64,000 nt of DNA from an uncultured Lachnospiraceae bacterium (GTDB lineage Bacteria; Bacillota; Clostridia; Lachnospirales; Lachnospiraceae). The notes under the pieces are model-generated. The model had not been told where the DNA came from. It was given only the letters and a program-made list of their open reading frames with translations, and searched no databases. Numbering within the stretch: position 1 is the first letter of the stretch; every line of letters begins with the position of its first letter. Where the stretch lies: positions 42,747 through 106,746 of the forward strand of contig CANOFW010000009.1 in the NCBI GenBank assembly GCA_947565425.1. Direction: 5' to 3'. Positions 9,083 to 17,641 of the stretch are shown here, piece by piece. A program made the translations under genes and the position numbers.

Positions 9083-9652
9083 ATGTCAGATAGCGAATAT
9101 TATTATTATCATTATCGTCAGAAATATTACGATTCATGTAGTCAAATCAACAATTGTGAACACCAAATTTATAATCTTAATAATGAGCGGCGGCAGGTTG
9201 TGAATAGAATTAATCAGCTTAACAAGGATATTAGAGATAACCAGGCGGCGATTGATGGTTTGAATGCTGTTCTCCAGAGGGAAGGCAATTTAAACAGTAG
9301 GCTTTCTGTTGTTGTTAATAAGACGAACCAGGCGGCGACAAATTTCAGTGGAATGGTTGTGGCAAGCAATATTAGAAGTAAAAGTATAACGGACGTTTTT
9401 AGCAGTGAAACAGCAAAAACCCAAAATAGCTTAAATAGGGTATGGAGTACGCTCAAATCAAAGAAAAACAGCCTCAATGCAAGGCTGTCTAATTTGCATA
9501 CCGATCTAAAGCGGGCAAACGCTAATTTGCAGAATATTGACAGGAGTATCAGACAGCTTAATTCAAATTTATCGTATTGGAGAAGGCAGAAAACAAACAA
9601 TTATTATAATATGGAATATTACAGAAAGAAAATGATGCAAGAGGCGAGTTGA
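9083..9652 (+). CDS. Coiled-coil protein resembling type VII secretion accessory (YwqH/DUF5082-like)
   Basis: The 189-residue product starts at ATG 9083 after a very strong GGGGAGGGGGAG. It begins with a tyrosine-rich segment (SEYYYYHYRQKYYDS). Two long heptad-like helices follow (about 20-75 and 130-175), rich in Asn, Gln, Arg and Lys, with NQLNKDIRDNQAAIDGLN and a second TDLKRANANLQNIDRSIRQL. No signal peptide is present. Small helical proteins like this (YwqH family) precede LXG toxin genes in Bacillus and Clostridia and are thought to chaperone toxin export. That role is inferred from shape and from the toxin and immunity remnants immediately downstream. Confidence 0.6.
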   Translation: MSDSEYYYYHYRQKYYDSCSQINNCEHQIYNLNNERRQVVNRINQLNKDIRDNQAAIDGLNAVLQREGNLNSRLSVVVNKTNQAATNFSGMVVASNIRSKSITDVFSSETAKTQNSLNRVWSTLKSKKNSLNARLSNLHTDLKRANANLQNIDRSIRQLNSNLSYWRRQKTNNYYNMEYYRKKMMQEAS

Positions 9653-9687
9653 AGTACATTTGCAAGTTAGAATTGTGGGGTGGGTAT

Positions 9688-9828
9688 ATGGCAACGATTA
9701 CTTTGTATGCAGGTAAGATTAATCAAATGCCAGCGCTTGTGAAAGACGTCCATAAATCCGTGACAGATTTCAAGTCTGAGCTTTCGGGAATGAGAAGGTC
9801 ACGCCGCTTGAAAACGGACCTTATATAA
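9688..9828 (+). pseudogene. N-terminal stub of a type VII-exported toxin
   Basis: Starts at ATG 9688 after GGGGTGGG and encodes ATITLYAGKINQMPALVKDV followed by a short SVTDFKSELSGM helix, then runs out of frame and stops at 9826. The sequence looks like the WXG100/LXG-type leading helix of polymorphic toxins found after DUF5082-type genes. The remainder of the expected 300-500 residue export domain is missing, and the toxin C-terminus begins within this ORF in another frame. This is best read as a deletion that fused the two ends of one toxin gene and lost frame. Confidence 0.6.
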
Positions 9829-10229
9829 AGAATGGACAGCCAAATGGAAGGCCTGACCCAACAGGGAAAGCCAAGTTAAAATTTGAACAGGAAGTTTATG
9901 ACGCGTGTGTTGATCGTGATGGGATTTTGAGAGATCCTAATACCGGGGAAATTCTTGATTGGAAACCTGGACAGCCCAGAAAAGGGAAGGTTGATTTTGG
10001 GCACAAGCCTGGCAAGAGTTATAAGAAAATGTTTGAAAAATATAAGAATGGAAAAATTTCTTTGGAACAGTTAAAGGCTTTTCAGTCAAATCCAAAGAAC
10101 TTCAGAATAGAGAGCTACTCCGCTAACAGAAGTCATCAATTTGAGAAATCATTATTAGAAATTTCAGAGGGATTTCCCTGGGGGAGCAGCGCCTCAAACT
10201 ACTGGAAGGAGTTGAATTATGCGAATTAA
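9780..10229 (+). pseudogene. GH-E family HNH/Endo VII toxin C-terminal domain, no start
   Basis: Open from 9780 without ATG or a placed ribosome site; the first in-frame start-like codon is TTG 9912-9929 territory (TTG 9927). The reading NEKVTPLENGPYIKNGQPNG leads into DPTGKAKLKFEQEVYDACVD, then GEILDWKPGQPRKGKVDFGH. The last of these contains the conserved Gly-His. RIESYSANRSHQFEK follows with the conserved Glu and the NRSHxxE ending. This is the GH-E fold of the HNH/Endonuclease VII superfamily, a common DNase tip of polymorphic toxins. The tip is intact but detached from its export domain, and an immunity gene overlaps its end. Confidence 0.72.
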
Positions 10230-10575
10230 TGACAATGCATATGGCGGATTCGTTGTCTCAAGAAATGTGTATAAGGGACGGCCGATTAGATATTCCTATA
10301 GGGAAGAGAGTTCGCTCCCGCAATTGAACGGATGGACGATTTATTCCTGTGATGACGACGACGAGTATGTGAGTAATGGCAAAAACTTTATTATTCTTGG
10401 AGCAACAACCATGTATAAAATAGCTCCAGTTATGTTAGAGATATTTGATGCTCCGTATGGCACGGATTTGTGCTGGATGTATGAGGGGAATACACATGTT
10501 GGCTTTTATGATTTGATTTCCAATAAAGATACAACGATAGATGAAATATTAAATAACACTGAATGTTTTAAGTGA
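10219..10575 (+). CDS. Imm33-like (DUF2185) immunity protein
   Basis: A 118-residue protein whose ATG overlaps the toxin stop by 11 bases, the tight arrangement seen for toxin-immunity pairs. It has the DUF2185/Imm33 pattern: GGFVVSRNVYKGRPIRYSYR, then NGWTIYS with an acidic run DDDDEY. An INxx-type 'GATTMYKIAPVMLEIFDAPYG' core follows in family position. The role, neutralising the adjacent GH-E nuclease, is inferred from family and position. It may still be useful against the same toxin from neighbours even though the local toxin is broken. Its end abuts a rearrangement junction, so the last residues (NNTECFK) could be foreign. Confidence 0.75.
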   Translation: MRINDNAYGGFVVSRNVYKGRPIRYSYREESSLPQLNGWTIYSCDDDDEYVSNGKNFIILGATTMYKIAPVMLEIFDAPYGTDLCWMYEGNTHVGFYDLISNKDTTIDEILNNTECFK

Positions 10576-10651
10576 AGGTCGCAGCGAAACAGACGGCAAG
10601 GCAAATGACACGGATAAGCTGATTGAATACAAAACATTCGAGAACAAATAC

Positions 10652-13600
10652 ATGTTTGACCAGCAAGGAGAATATCGGGAAGGTTTTACAAAAGGGAAAT
10701 ATGAGATTAAGATAGCAGTTACAGATCATGCGGGAAATGTGGCGGACTATGAGGCGGTATATTATATAGATAAAGTTCCTCCGTCTATTTCTGGGATTGA
10801 TTTTATTCCGCAAATACCTGACGGAGCGGAAGAAACGGCAGGCATGATGGAAGAATTTGCGATTGATGAGTTTACATATGGATATTATTTCAAGACGGAT
10901 TATCAGGTAATTGTAAATATTACGGATGCAAGTCCCTCTTGCGGGCTTGACAAAGTGAAATATCGCTTGTTGTCTTGGCAAGATGGGGAAGAACAGGAAG
11001 AAGTCAATGGTTTTCAGGAAATCATAGATGGAAAGGCAAAGTTGGAGGTGCCCAAAGGATTTCGCGGGCGGATTTTTGTGGAAGTTTTTGACTATGTTGG
11101 TAACTCGCTTGGTGAAAAACTGATAAAAGCAGAGGATGATAGCGCGCCTGTAATTGAAATAACGAATAAAGCAGAAACAAGTTATCGGGATGCCGAAGGA
11201 AACAAGCTTTATACGAAGGGTAATCGTTTTACTGTGAAAATCACGGATATTGTTTCGGGAATTAAGGAGATTGGCTATCAGCAGAGTGCGGAAAGAAATT
11301 CGTATGCCAGACGAACAATTGCTTTAGACAACAATAGATATAGCTTAGGAGAAGATTTAGGGGACGGCTGGTTGGTGACAGGAACGGAGGACAATCTTGT
11401 CACACAGCTTTCCAAAACATTTGATTTTACGGATGATGATAACAATGTCAACGTAACCTTTGATGCAATGGATCATTCAGAGAATCTGGTTCATAATGTG
11501 AAAAGTGAAACGTTCACAGTTGATCAGACGCCTCCAATCATCAAGGTACAATTTGAAGATGACAGAAATTCCTACTATAAGCAAAGTCGAGTTGCTAATA
11601 TTACAGTGACCGAGCGGAATTTTCAGGCTGATATGATAGAAATTGCGATGGTAAATACATCTGGGGAGGTGCCAACGTATACCTTTATTGATAAATCTTC
11701 CACGGAACATGTTGCCGTTATTGCATTTGGTGAAGGCGACTATACCTTTGAACTTAAGGGGACAGATTTGGGTAATCAGTCGGCGAAGGTTGTTTATGAA
11801 GGAGATCATGCGCACGCATTTTGCATTGACAAGACAATACCAGAAGTTAAGATCATGGATATTGACGGAAACTTTCAACGCGCCGTAAAAGCAAATGTTA
11901 AAATAGCAGATGCTCGTTCGGGGATTGCTAAAGTGGAATATTTGTGGGATGATGGATTTTTGTTAGAGGAAGGAGATTCGCAGTATCAGACAGATTATGT
12001 AGAGTTTAAGGAGTATATAGATGGTAAGTCAGAGTATCAGATGATTCTGCCCTGGAACTTAGCAAAATCTGTTCCCGGTAATCGACATACCTTGCATCTG
12101 AGAGTTACCGATAAAGCCGGAAATGTCTATGATGACGTAGAACCTGTTACAGATCTAATCGGCAGTGATATGCTTCCGCCGCAGATTGAAAGTATTGAAA
12201 TAAGAAAGCCTCAAAGCGATCAATCCGAAGGTATTTTGAAGTTTTTATCATTTGGTACATTTTATAAAAATACCGTTGAAGTTGCAGTAAAAGTAAACGA
12301 TAATGAGGCAAAGGAAGAATACTATGCTTCCGGGGTACAGAGCGTTAAGATAAATGGAAGAGAAACCATTCAAAGCAAGGAAACAAAGGAATATGTTTTA
12401 GTTGTGGAGCCGGATGAAATATTGACAGGGATGCGCATTAGCGTTGAGGATAAGGTGGGTTTAACCACAGAAGCATATGCAACAGATATTCCTGAGCGTG
12501 GAATGATTCGCAGCAATGATTTAATCATTGAAGATGATGCTCCCACTATCGATTTTGGCGATATTTTTCTTCATGGCCATGAAGACGATAAGGGGCGTGT
12601 ATGGTTTGGCAAAGGTGATGATAGTATTGAAATGATGATTACGGTCGCTGATTGTCAGGGTTCTTTACACAGCGGATTGTTTGCTCTTACCATCAAAGAT
12701 AATGGACAAGTGAAGTATTCAAATGCAGACTTTTCATTTAAGACAGAAGAGCATCTTGAAAGGTTCCGAATTGGCGATTTAAGTAATGGAGAGCATGTAT
12801 TTACCGTGGAAGTGGAAGATAATTGCGGTAACATGGTCAGTGATTCTATTACTTTTTATAAGGATGCCAATCCACCTGAAAAGGGAATCGTTACGGCGAT
12901 TTCTCCGGAAAGCGTAAATATCGGCACCAATCAGTGGTTTGACAAAGAGGAAGAAATTACATTTCGTGTGGACGCTGCGGATGATGCATCTGGAATCAAG
13001 AATATTTCGCTCCACATTAATGGCGAAAGCTTTCAGTATGCGCATGATCAGATACAATCCGATGAGGCGGGCTATTATGTTTTAGCCAAGACAACCGATA
13101 TCAAACCAGACAAGGAACATAAATATGTGGTAACGGGAACTGTGACTGATTTTGCACATAATGAACTTGCATTGGAGCAGTTGGTGGTTTATAAAGATTT
13201 TGAAAATCCGACCATTGAACGGTTTACCGTACAGAAGAAATCGAGTACATGGGATAAGATTCTCAAAGTGCTTACCTTTGGCATATACTCAAATGATACC
13301 TTGATTTTTAAAGCTTACACAAAAGATATTGATTTTGACAGTGGCATAGATTATGCAACAGTCCAGTATGCGGGCTTATCAGAACCAGTGCAAATGACGG
13401 ATGAAGGGAACGGTGTATTTTCGGTAAGTATTTCGGCGAAGGGAACGGCCTTTGAGAGTGATATTCTAGTGAACGTATATGATCGTTATGGAAAAGTCAG
13501 TCTTTCCTGTCCGAATATTTCCGATGCCAAGGGGGAGGCTGTCTCAAAGGGGAAGCTGGCAATGATAGAGACTGATTTGCCCATAGTAACTTTTAGTTTG

Positions 13601-16447
13601 CCGAGAAGCGACAGTATTCCCAGAAATGACGGCCAGATATGGTATCGTTCAAACAAAACAATTAAATTAACCGTGCAGGATATACATTCTGGTATAAACA
13701 ACATTGACTTATCTGTCAATGGCGCTGAGGTTTTGGAAGATAAAAAGGGCAATGCGTTATTAAAAACAAGCATAACGGAGGCAGCGGATGCGCGCAACAA
13801 AGATAAGCAAAAGTATACGTTTGATACAAATTATTTATCCTCCATTTGTGGGGATGCTTCCAATGGGAAATATAGGATTGCTGCCCAAACGACGGATAAT
13901 GCCGGTAATGTAGATAACCATAAAGCTGTCTATTACCTGGATGAAGTTTCTCCCACTATCGACAGGATTGACTTTATTCCAAAAACGTCTGACGGAATTA
14001 AGAATACGTCAGAATTTATTGAGGAGATGGTGTATGGCTATTACTTCAAGACCGATTTTAAGGTTACCATAAATGTTTCAGACGCCAAGCCATCTTCCGG
14101 TCTTCATGAAGTGAAATATCGGTTGGTGCCCTATGAGAATGGCAAGAAACAAAAAGAAATCAGGGGCCTGCAAAAGATTAAGAATGGTAAGGCGACTTTA
14201 GATGTACCCAAAGGATTTAAAGGGCGAATTTTTGTCGAGGCCTTTGATTATGTGCGTAATCGCTCAGGAGAGAAAACAGCCAAAGCTTACGTTGTGGATA
14301 GCGTTGCGCCAGATATTAAGATAACAAAGAATGCAGATACAAGTTACCATGACGCTGCTGGCAATCCTCTTTATGTCGAGACAAACAGCTTTACCGTTGT
14401 GATGACCGATACTGTTTCAGGAATCAGGCAGATTGGGTATGTGCAGAATGCGGAACAAAATCCGTATGACAGGAAGACCATAGATGTGAATCCTGCTGGA
14501 CATGGCTTACAGGATGATTTAGGAGATGGCTGGGAAGTGACAGGGGTGGACGCTAATCTTGTCACGCAGGTTACGAAAACGTTTACGTTTCCAGAAGATG
14601 ATAATGATGTCATCTTAACGTTTGATGCAACCGATAATGCACGGAACAGAGCCGGGGACGTCCAAAGTGAAAAATTTACCGTTGATAAGACGGCTCCTAT
14701 TATCAATGTTGCTTTTCGTGAAGATGATGATACAGACATGTATTATAATCAAAACCGTATTGCAGATATTACGGTAATCGAGAGGAACTTTGATGAAAGA
14801 CTGATAAAGGTAGAAATTGAAAATATGTTTGGGTCTGTGCCGGGTTACTCTTTTACAGAGAAATCGAATACAGAACATACGGCTGTTATTGACTTTGATG
14901 AGGGCGATTACATGTTTGATGTGACAGGCATGGATTTGGGCGATCATCCCGCAATTGTTAATTTCAGTGGCGGCAATGAGAAGATGTTCTATGTAGATAA
15001 GACAATGCCTGTCGTAGAAGAAAATTTTTCTGAATTCAGTAATTCTAAAGAAAACAGTTTTAATACGGATAAAACGGTAAGTATTACGGTCACAGAGCAC
15101 AACTTTGATCCGGAACTTCTGAATCTGAAAGTTATGAGAAAAGAGGCAGGGGAAGAGCACAGTGCAAAGGATATGGAAGACGCTACGGGTATGGTTCTGG
15201 GCGGTGCAAGGTGGGACAGCACGGGAGATGTCCACACGATCTCTTTTACCTTTGACTTTGATGGTGTCTATCGTATGGAGATGACGCCTGGCGATTTAGC
15301 GACCAATATTGACGACAGGCGCAGTACAGTTATCTTCGAGATTGACAAGACAGCTCCGGTTGTTAGTATGAAAAATGGTTCGTTTGTCGGTGAGGATGAC
15401 ACGGAATTCCTGGATGTTTATCCGTATCCAAGGAAGGACGAGGCTGCGCCAACCGTTGAATTTGAGGATCTGAATTTGTCGCATTTGCAATATAAACTGA
15501 CGGTTTACATTCCTGACTATTCTACTTCTGACGAAGTGGTTGTCAGGCCATCGGTTACAAATGGAACGATTGAAAAAAATAAATATACACTACCGGATTT
15601 CAAAAAAGACGGTGTATATGCGCTTGAATTAGTAGCAGTTGACGTTGCAGGCAATGAAAGCGCTATAAACTATAATACATATGCTCGTATGGTAGATCAA
15701 GATGTGTTAGCGTTTATTATGGAGAGCAACCTTGAGGAGCAAACGGGTGTGTATTCGTTTGAGTACGAAAACGGTGAGGCCATCAGCAAAAAACCGTCAG
15801 ATTTTCAGGACCTGAAGATTTTTGTGATGTCAAAAAAGGCGGCTACGACGGATATTGTCCTGCGTGACAACGAAGGCCGGAATATTTCCACCAATGCACA
15901 ATGTACGGTGGATGACAGCATTTATGGAATAGGTATTTATAATTACTTACTGCGGTCGGATTTCTTTCAAGAGAAGTTTCAGGATGATACGGATGTAGAA
16001 CTGCAATTGACAGTGAAAAATCAGGGGTACCGCATTGATCTTGGCAAAATACATATTGATAATATTGCCCCAACCTGTGTTTTGCCGGATAATTTGCGTT
16101 CATGGCATTGGTTTTATGGTGAATCTGACCGTACGTTCACGCTTTCAAATATTAGTGAACCGGTAGATGCAGATCATTGTGTGATATATGACAATGGGAA
16201 AAAGGTGCCATTTACCTATTCCAGTGATGATGGGGCAATAACCTTTTCTCTTGGAAAGGGGTGGCACAATGTTGGTATTATCCTTACTGATGTGGCAGGC
16301 AATGCAAATAACATACAGGAGAAAGTAAATTTATATATTGGCTATTTTTGGCTCAAGTTCCTTGTGGTGTTATCTGTATTGGCGATTTCAGCTATCATTT
16401 GTATTGTTATCTATTGTTGGATTAGAAGAAGACGGGAGCTTGATTGA
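10652..16447 (+). CDS. Giant Ig-like repeat membrane protein, 5'-truncated
   Basis: Encodes 1,931 residues with no signal peptide. The frame is open further upstream to 10553, and no ribosome site precedes ATG 10652, so the true 5' end seems lost. The body is an array of beta-rich Ig-like modules marked by repeats of 'V.D.AGN' and 'DKT.P.I..' (AVTDHAGNVADYEAVYYIDK, ATDNARNRAGDV, VDVAGNESAIN). About residues 20-420 and 1080-1490 are diverged copies of each other. A C-terminal TM helix (FLVVLSVLAISAIICIVIY) and an RRRRELD cytoplasmic tail anchor it outside-facing. It is probably a surface protein tied to the upstream secretion-type genes; function unknown. It ends at a strong terminator. Confidence 0.8.
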   Translation: MFDQQGEYREGFTKGKYEIKIAVTDHAGNVADYEAVYYIDKVPPSISGIDFIPQIPDGAEETAGMMEEFAIDEFTYGYYFKTDYQVIVNITDASPSCGLDKVKYRLLSWQDGEEQEEVNGFQEIIDGKAKLEVPKGFRGRIFVEVFDYVGNSLGEKLIKAEDDSAPVIEITNKAETSYRDAEGNKLYTKGNRFTVKITDIVSGIKEIGYQQSAERNSYARRTIALDNNRYSLGEDLGDGWLVTGTEDNLVTQLSKTFDFTDDDNNVNVTFDAMDHSENLVHNVKSETFTVDQTPPIIKVQFEDDRNSYYKQSRVANITVTERNFQADMIEIAMVNTSGEVPTYTFIDKSSTEHVAVIAFGEGDYTFELKGTDLGNQSAKVVYEGDHAHAFCIDKTIPEVKIMDIDGNFQRAVKANVKIADARSGIAKVEYLWDDGFLLEEGDSQYQTDYVEFKEYIDGKSEYQMILPWNLAKSVPGNRHTLHLRVTDKAGNVYDDVEPVTDLIGSDMLPPQIESIEIRKPQSDQSEGILKFLSFGTFYKNTVEVAVKVNDNEAKEEYYASGVQSVKINGRETIQSKETKEYVLVVEPDEILTGMRISVEDKVGLTTEAYATDIPERGMIRSNDLIIEDDAPTIDFGDIFLHGHEDDKGRVWFGKGDDSIEMMITVADCQGSLHSGLFALTIKDNGQVKYSNADFSFKTEEHLERFRIGDLSNGEHVFTVEVEDNCGNMVSDSITFYKDANPPEKGIVTAISPESVNIGTNQWFDKEEEITFRVDAADDASGIKNISLHINGESFQYAHDQIQSDEAGYYVLAKTTDIKPDKEHKYVVTGTVTDFAHNELALEQLVVYKDFENPTIERFTVQKKSSTWDKILKVLTFGIYSNDTLIFKAYTKDIDFDSGIDYATVQYAGLSEPVQMTDEGNGVFSVSISAKGTAFESDILVNVYDRYGKVSLSCPNISDAKGEAVSKGKLAMIETDLPIVTFSLPRSDSIPRNDGQIWYRSNKTIKLTVQDIHSGINNIDLSVNGAEVLEDKKGNALLKTSITEAADARNKDKQKYTFDTNYLSSICGDASNGKYRIAAQTTDNAGNVDNHKAVYYLDEVSPTIDRIDFIPKTSDGIKNTSEFIEEMVYGYYFKTDFKVTINVSDAKPSSGLHEVKYRLVPYENGKKQKEIRGLQKIKNGKATLDVPKGFKGRIFVEAFDYVRNRSGEKTAKAYVVDSVAPDIKITKNADTSYHDAAGNPLYVETNSFTVVMTDTVSGIRQIGYVQNAEQNPYDRKTIDVNPAGHGLQDDLGDGWEVTGVDANLVTQVTKTFTFPEDDNDVILTFDATDNARNRAGDVQSEKFTVDKTAPIINVAFREDDDTDMYYNQNRIADITVIERNFDERLIKVEIENMFGSVPGYSFTEKSNTEHTAVIDFDEGDYMFDVTGMDLGDHPAIVNFSGGNEKMFYVDKTMPVVEENFSEFSNSKENSFNTDKTVSITVTEHNFDPELLNLKVMRKEAGEEHSAKDMEDATGMVLGGARWDSTGDVHTISFTFDFDGVYRMEMTPGDLATNIDDRRSTVIFEIDKTAPVVSMKNGSFVGEDDTEFLDVYPYPRKDEAAPTVEFEDLNLSHLQYKLTVYIPDYSTSDEVVVRPSVTNGTIEKNKYTLPDFKKDGVYALELVAVDVAGNESAINYNTYARMVDQDVLAFIMESNLEEQTGVYSFEYENGEAISKKPSDFQDLKIFVMSKKAATTDIVLRDNEGRNISTNAQCTVDDSIYGIGIYNYLLRSDFFQEKFQDDTDVELQLTVKNQGYRIDLGKIHIDNIAPTCVLPDNLRSWHWFYGESDRTFTLSNISEPVDADHCVIYDNGKKVPFTYSSDDGAITFSLGKGWHNVGIILTDVAGNANNIQEKVNLYIGYFWLKFLVVLSVLAISAIICIVIYCWIRRRRELD

Positions 16448-16501
16448 TATATGGATGGAAGTGTTCGCTGAATTTGTGAACATTTGGCAACATAAACGAT
16501 A

Positions 16502-16558
16502 AAAATAATGCAACCTTCATGCCTAGCATTTGGCGGGCAATGGTTGCATTATTTTTTT
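16502..16558 (+). terminator. Rho-independent terminator after giant protein
   Basis: The stem AAATAATGCAACC pairs with GGTTGCATTATTT around a 26-base loop and runs into seven T's. It isolates spo0A from the upstream accessory block. Confidence 0.85.
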
Positions 16559-16577
16559 GCATTCCAAAACGACAAGT

Positions 16578-16584
16578 TTCGACA
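16578..16584 (-). promoter_or_regulatory. Spo0A box (TGTCGAA, minus strand)
   Basis: TTCGACA on the plus strand is an exact match to the 0A box TGNCGAA read on the minus strand, 215 bases before the spo0A start. It is probably part of spo0A autoregulation. Confidence 0.6.
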
Positions 16585-16682
16585 AAATATACTAGAATAC
16601 AATTATTATAATAGGTTTATGCTTGATGCAGGGTTTTGAATCCGACATCATTCGCGTTTATTGGGATGCTTTGTGGATGATA

Positions 16683-16689
16683 TGTCGAA
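16683..16689 (+). promoter_or_regulatory. Spo0A box (TGTCGAA)
   Basis: Exact TGTCGAA, 30 bases upstream of the candidate -35 of spo0A. Together with the inverted box at 16578 it suggests feedback control by phosphorylated Spo0A. Confidence 0.6.
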
Positions 16690-16718
16690 TTCCGGAGAAA
16701 TCCGCAGAAATCTTTTCC

Positions 16719-16746
16719 TTGAAGGAAGTTCGGGATATGTTATAAT
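16719..16746 (+). promoter_or_regulatory. Sigma-A-type promoter of spo0A
   Basis: TTGAAG (-35), 16-base spacer, TATAAT (-10), about 50 bases before the GTG start. Confidence 0.6.
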
Positions 16747-16798
16747 TTTTAACGAAGAAGTTCTTGAGGGAAAAAGTAAATTATTAGGAGGATATTAC

Positions 16799-17599
16799 GT
16801 GGAAAAATTAAATGTTGCGATTGCAGACGACAATGAAAGGATGCTGCAAGCATTGGGAGAGATTGTAAGGAGTGATGAGGAGCTTGAGGTTGTCGGAACG
16901 GCGAAGGATGGCGAAGAGGCGTATGAGTTGATAAGGAGAAAAGAGCCAGATGTTGTTCTACTAGATATTGTCATGCCGAAATTAGACGGATTAACAGTCA
17001 TGGACAAGATTAGAAATGACAAGAATATGAAAAAACATCCGGCATTTATCATGATTTCTGCGATCGGACAGGAGAAAGTGACGGAAGATGCGTTTTCTCT
17101 GGGAGCCGATTACTATATTATGAAGCCATTTGACAATGATGTAGTTTTGAATCGGATTAAACATGTGCGAAACATGGAAAGACGTAGAGTTAGCGAGGCG
17201 CGTAAGGTGAACGCCTATGAGAACGACCGGGAATTAGAGGGCAAGAATCTGGAAAGCGATGTGACAAATATCATCCATGAGATTGGCGTGCCGGCACATA
17301 TCAAAGGTTACCAATATTTAAGAGAGGCAATCATTATGTCGGTAACTGATATGGAAATGCTCAATTCGATTACGAAAATTCTTTATCCCGGGATTGCGAA
17401 GAAGTACCAGACGACGCCAAGTAGGGTAGAACGCGCGATTCGTCATGCCATAGAAGTGGCATGGAGCCGCGGCAAAATGGATACGATAGACGAATTATTT
17501 GGATATACAATTCACAATGGAAAAGGAAAGCCTACAAATTCTGAATTTATAGCTTTAATTGCGGACAAAATTCGGTTAGAATATAAATTGAGAGAATAA
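16799..17599 (+). CDS. spo0A: Sporulation master response regulator Spo0A
   Basis: Transcription factor that commits the cell to sporulation when phosphorylated. The 266-residue product starts at GTG 16799 behind AGGAGG (16786-16791); the open frame upstream to 16661 is promoter DNA. The receiver domain (1-125) has the acidic pair ADDNERML, the phospho-acceptor Asp in [14 protein letters not shown], the Ser in MISAIGQ and the Lys in IMKPFD. The C-terminal DNA-binding domain contains the very conserved [20 protein letters not shown] and [14 protein letters not shown]. It is normally next to spoIVB; here it is separated by the 8-kb accessory block and has its own promoter and 0A boxes. Confidence 0.97.
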   Translation: MEKLNVAIADDNERMLQALGEIVRSDEELEVVGTAKDGEEAYELIRRKEPDVVLLDIVMPKLDGLTVMDKIRNDKNMKKHPAFIMISAIGQEKVTEDAFSLGADYYIMKPFDNDVVLNRIKHVRNMERRRVSEARKVNAYENDRELEGKNLESDVTNIIHEIGVPAHIKGYQYLREAIIMSVTDMEMLNSITKILYPGIAKKYQTTPSRVERAIRHAIEVAWSRGKMDTIDELFGYTIHNGKGKPTNSEFIALIADKIRLEYKLRE

Positions 17600-17641
17600 A
17601 ATACCCGCATAGAATGCGGGGGAAAGTTTGGAGGTTTTCAT

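Noticed and set aside
9688-10229. Programmed frameshift joining the toxin stub and tip
   Set aside because: No slippery heptamer or stimulatory hairpin is seen at the overlap, and the export domain would still be far too short.
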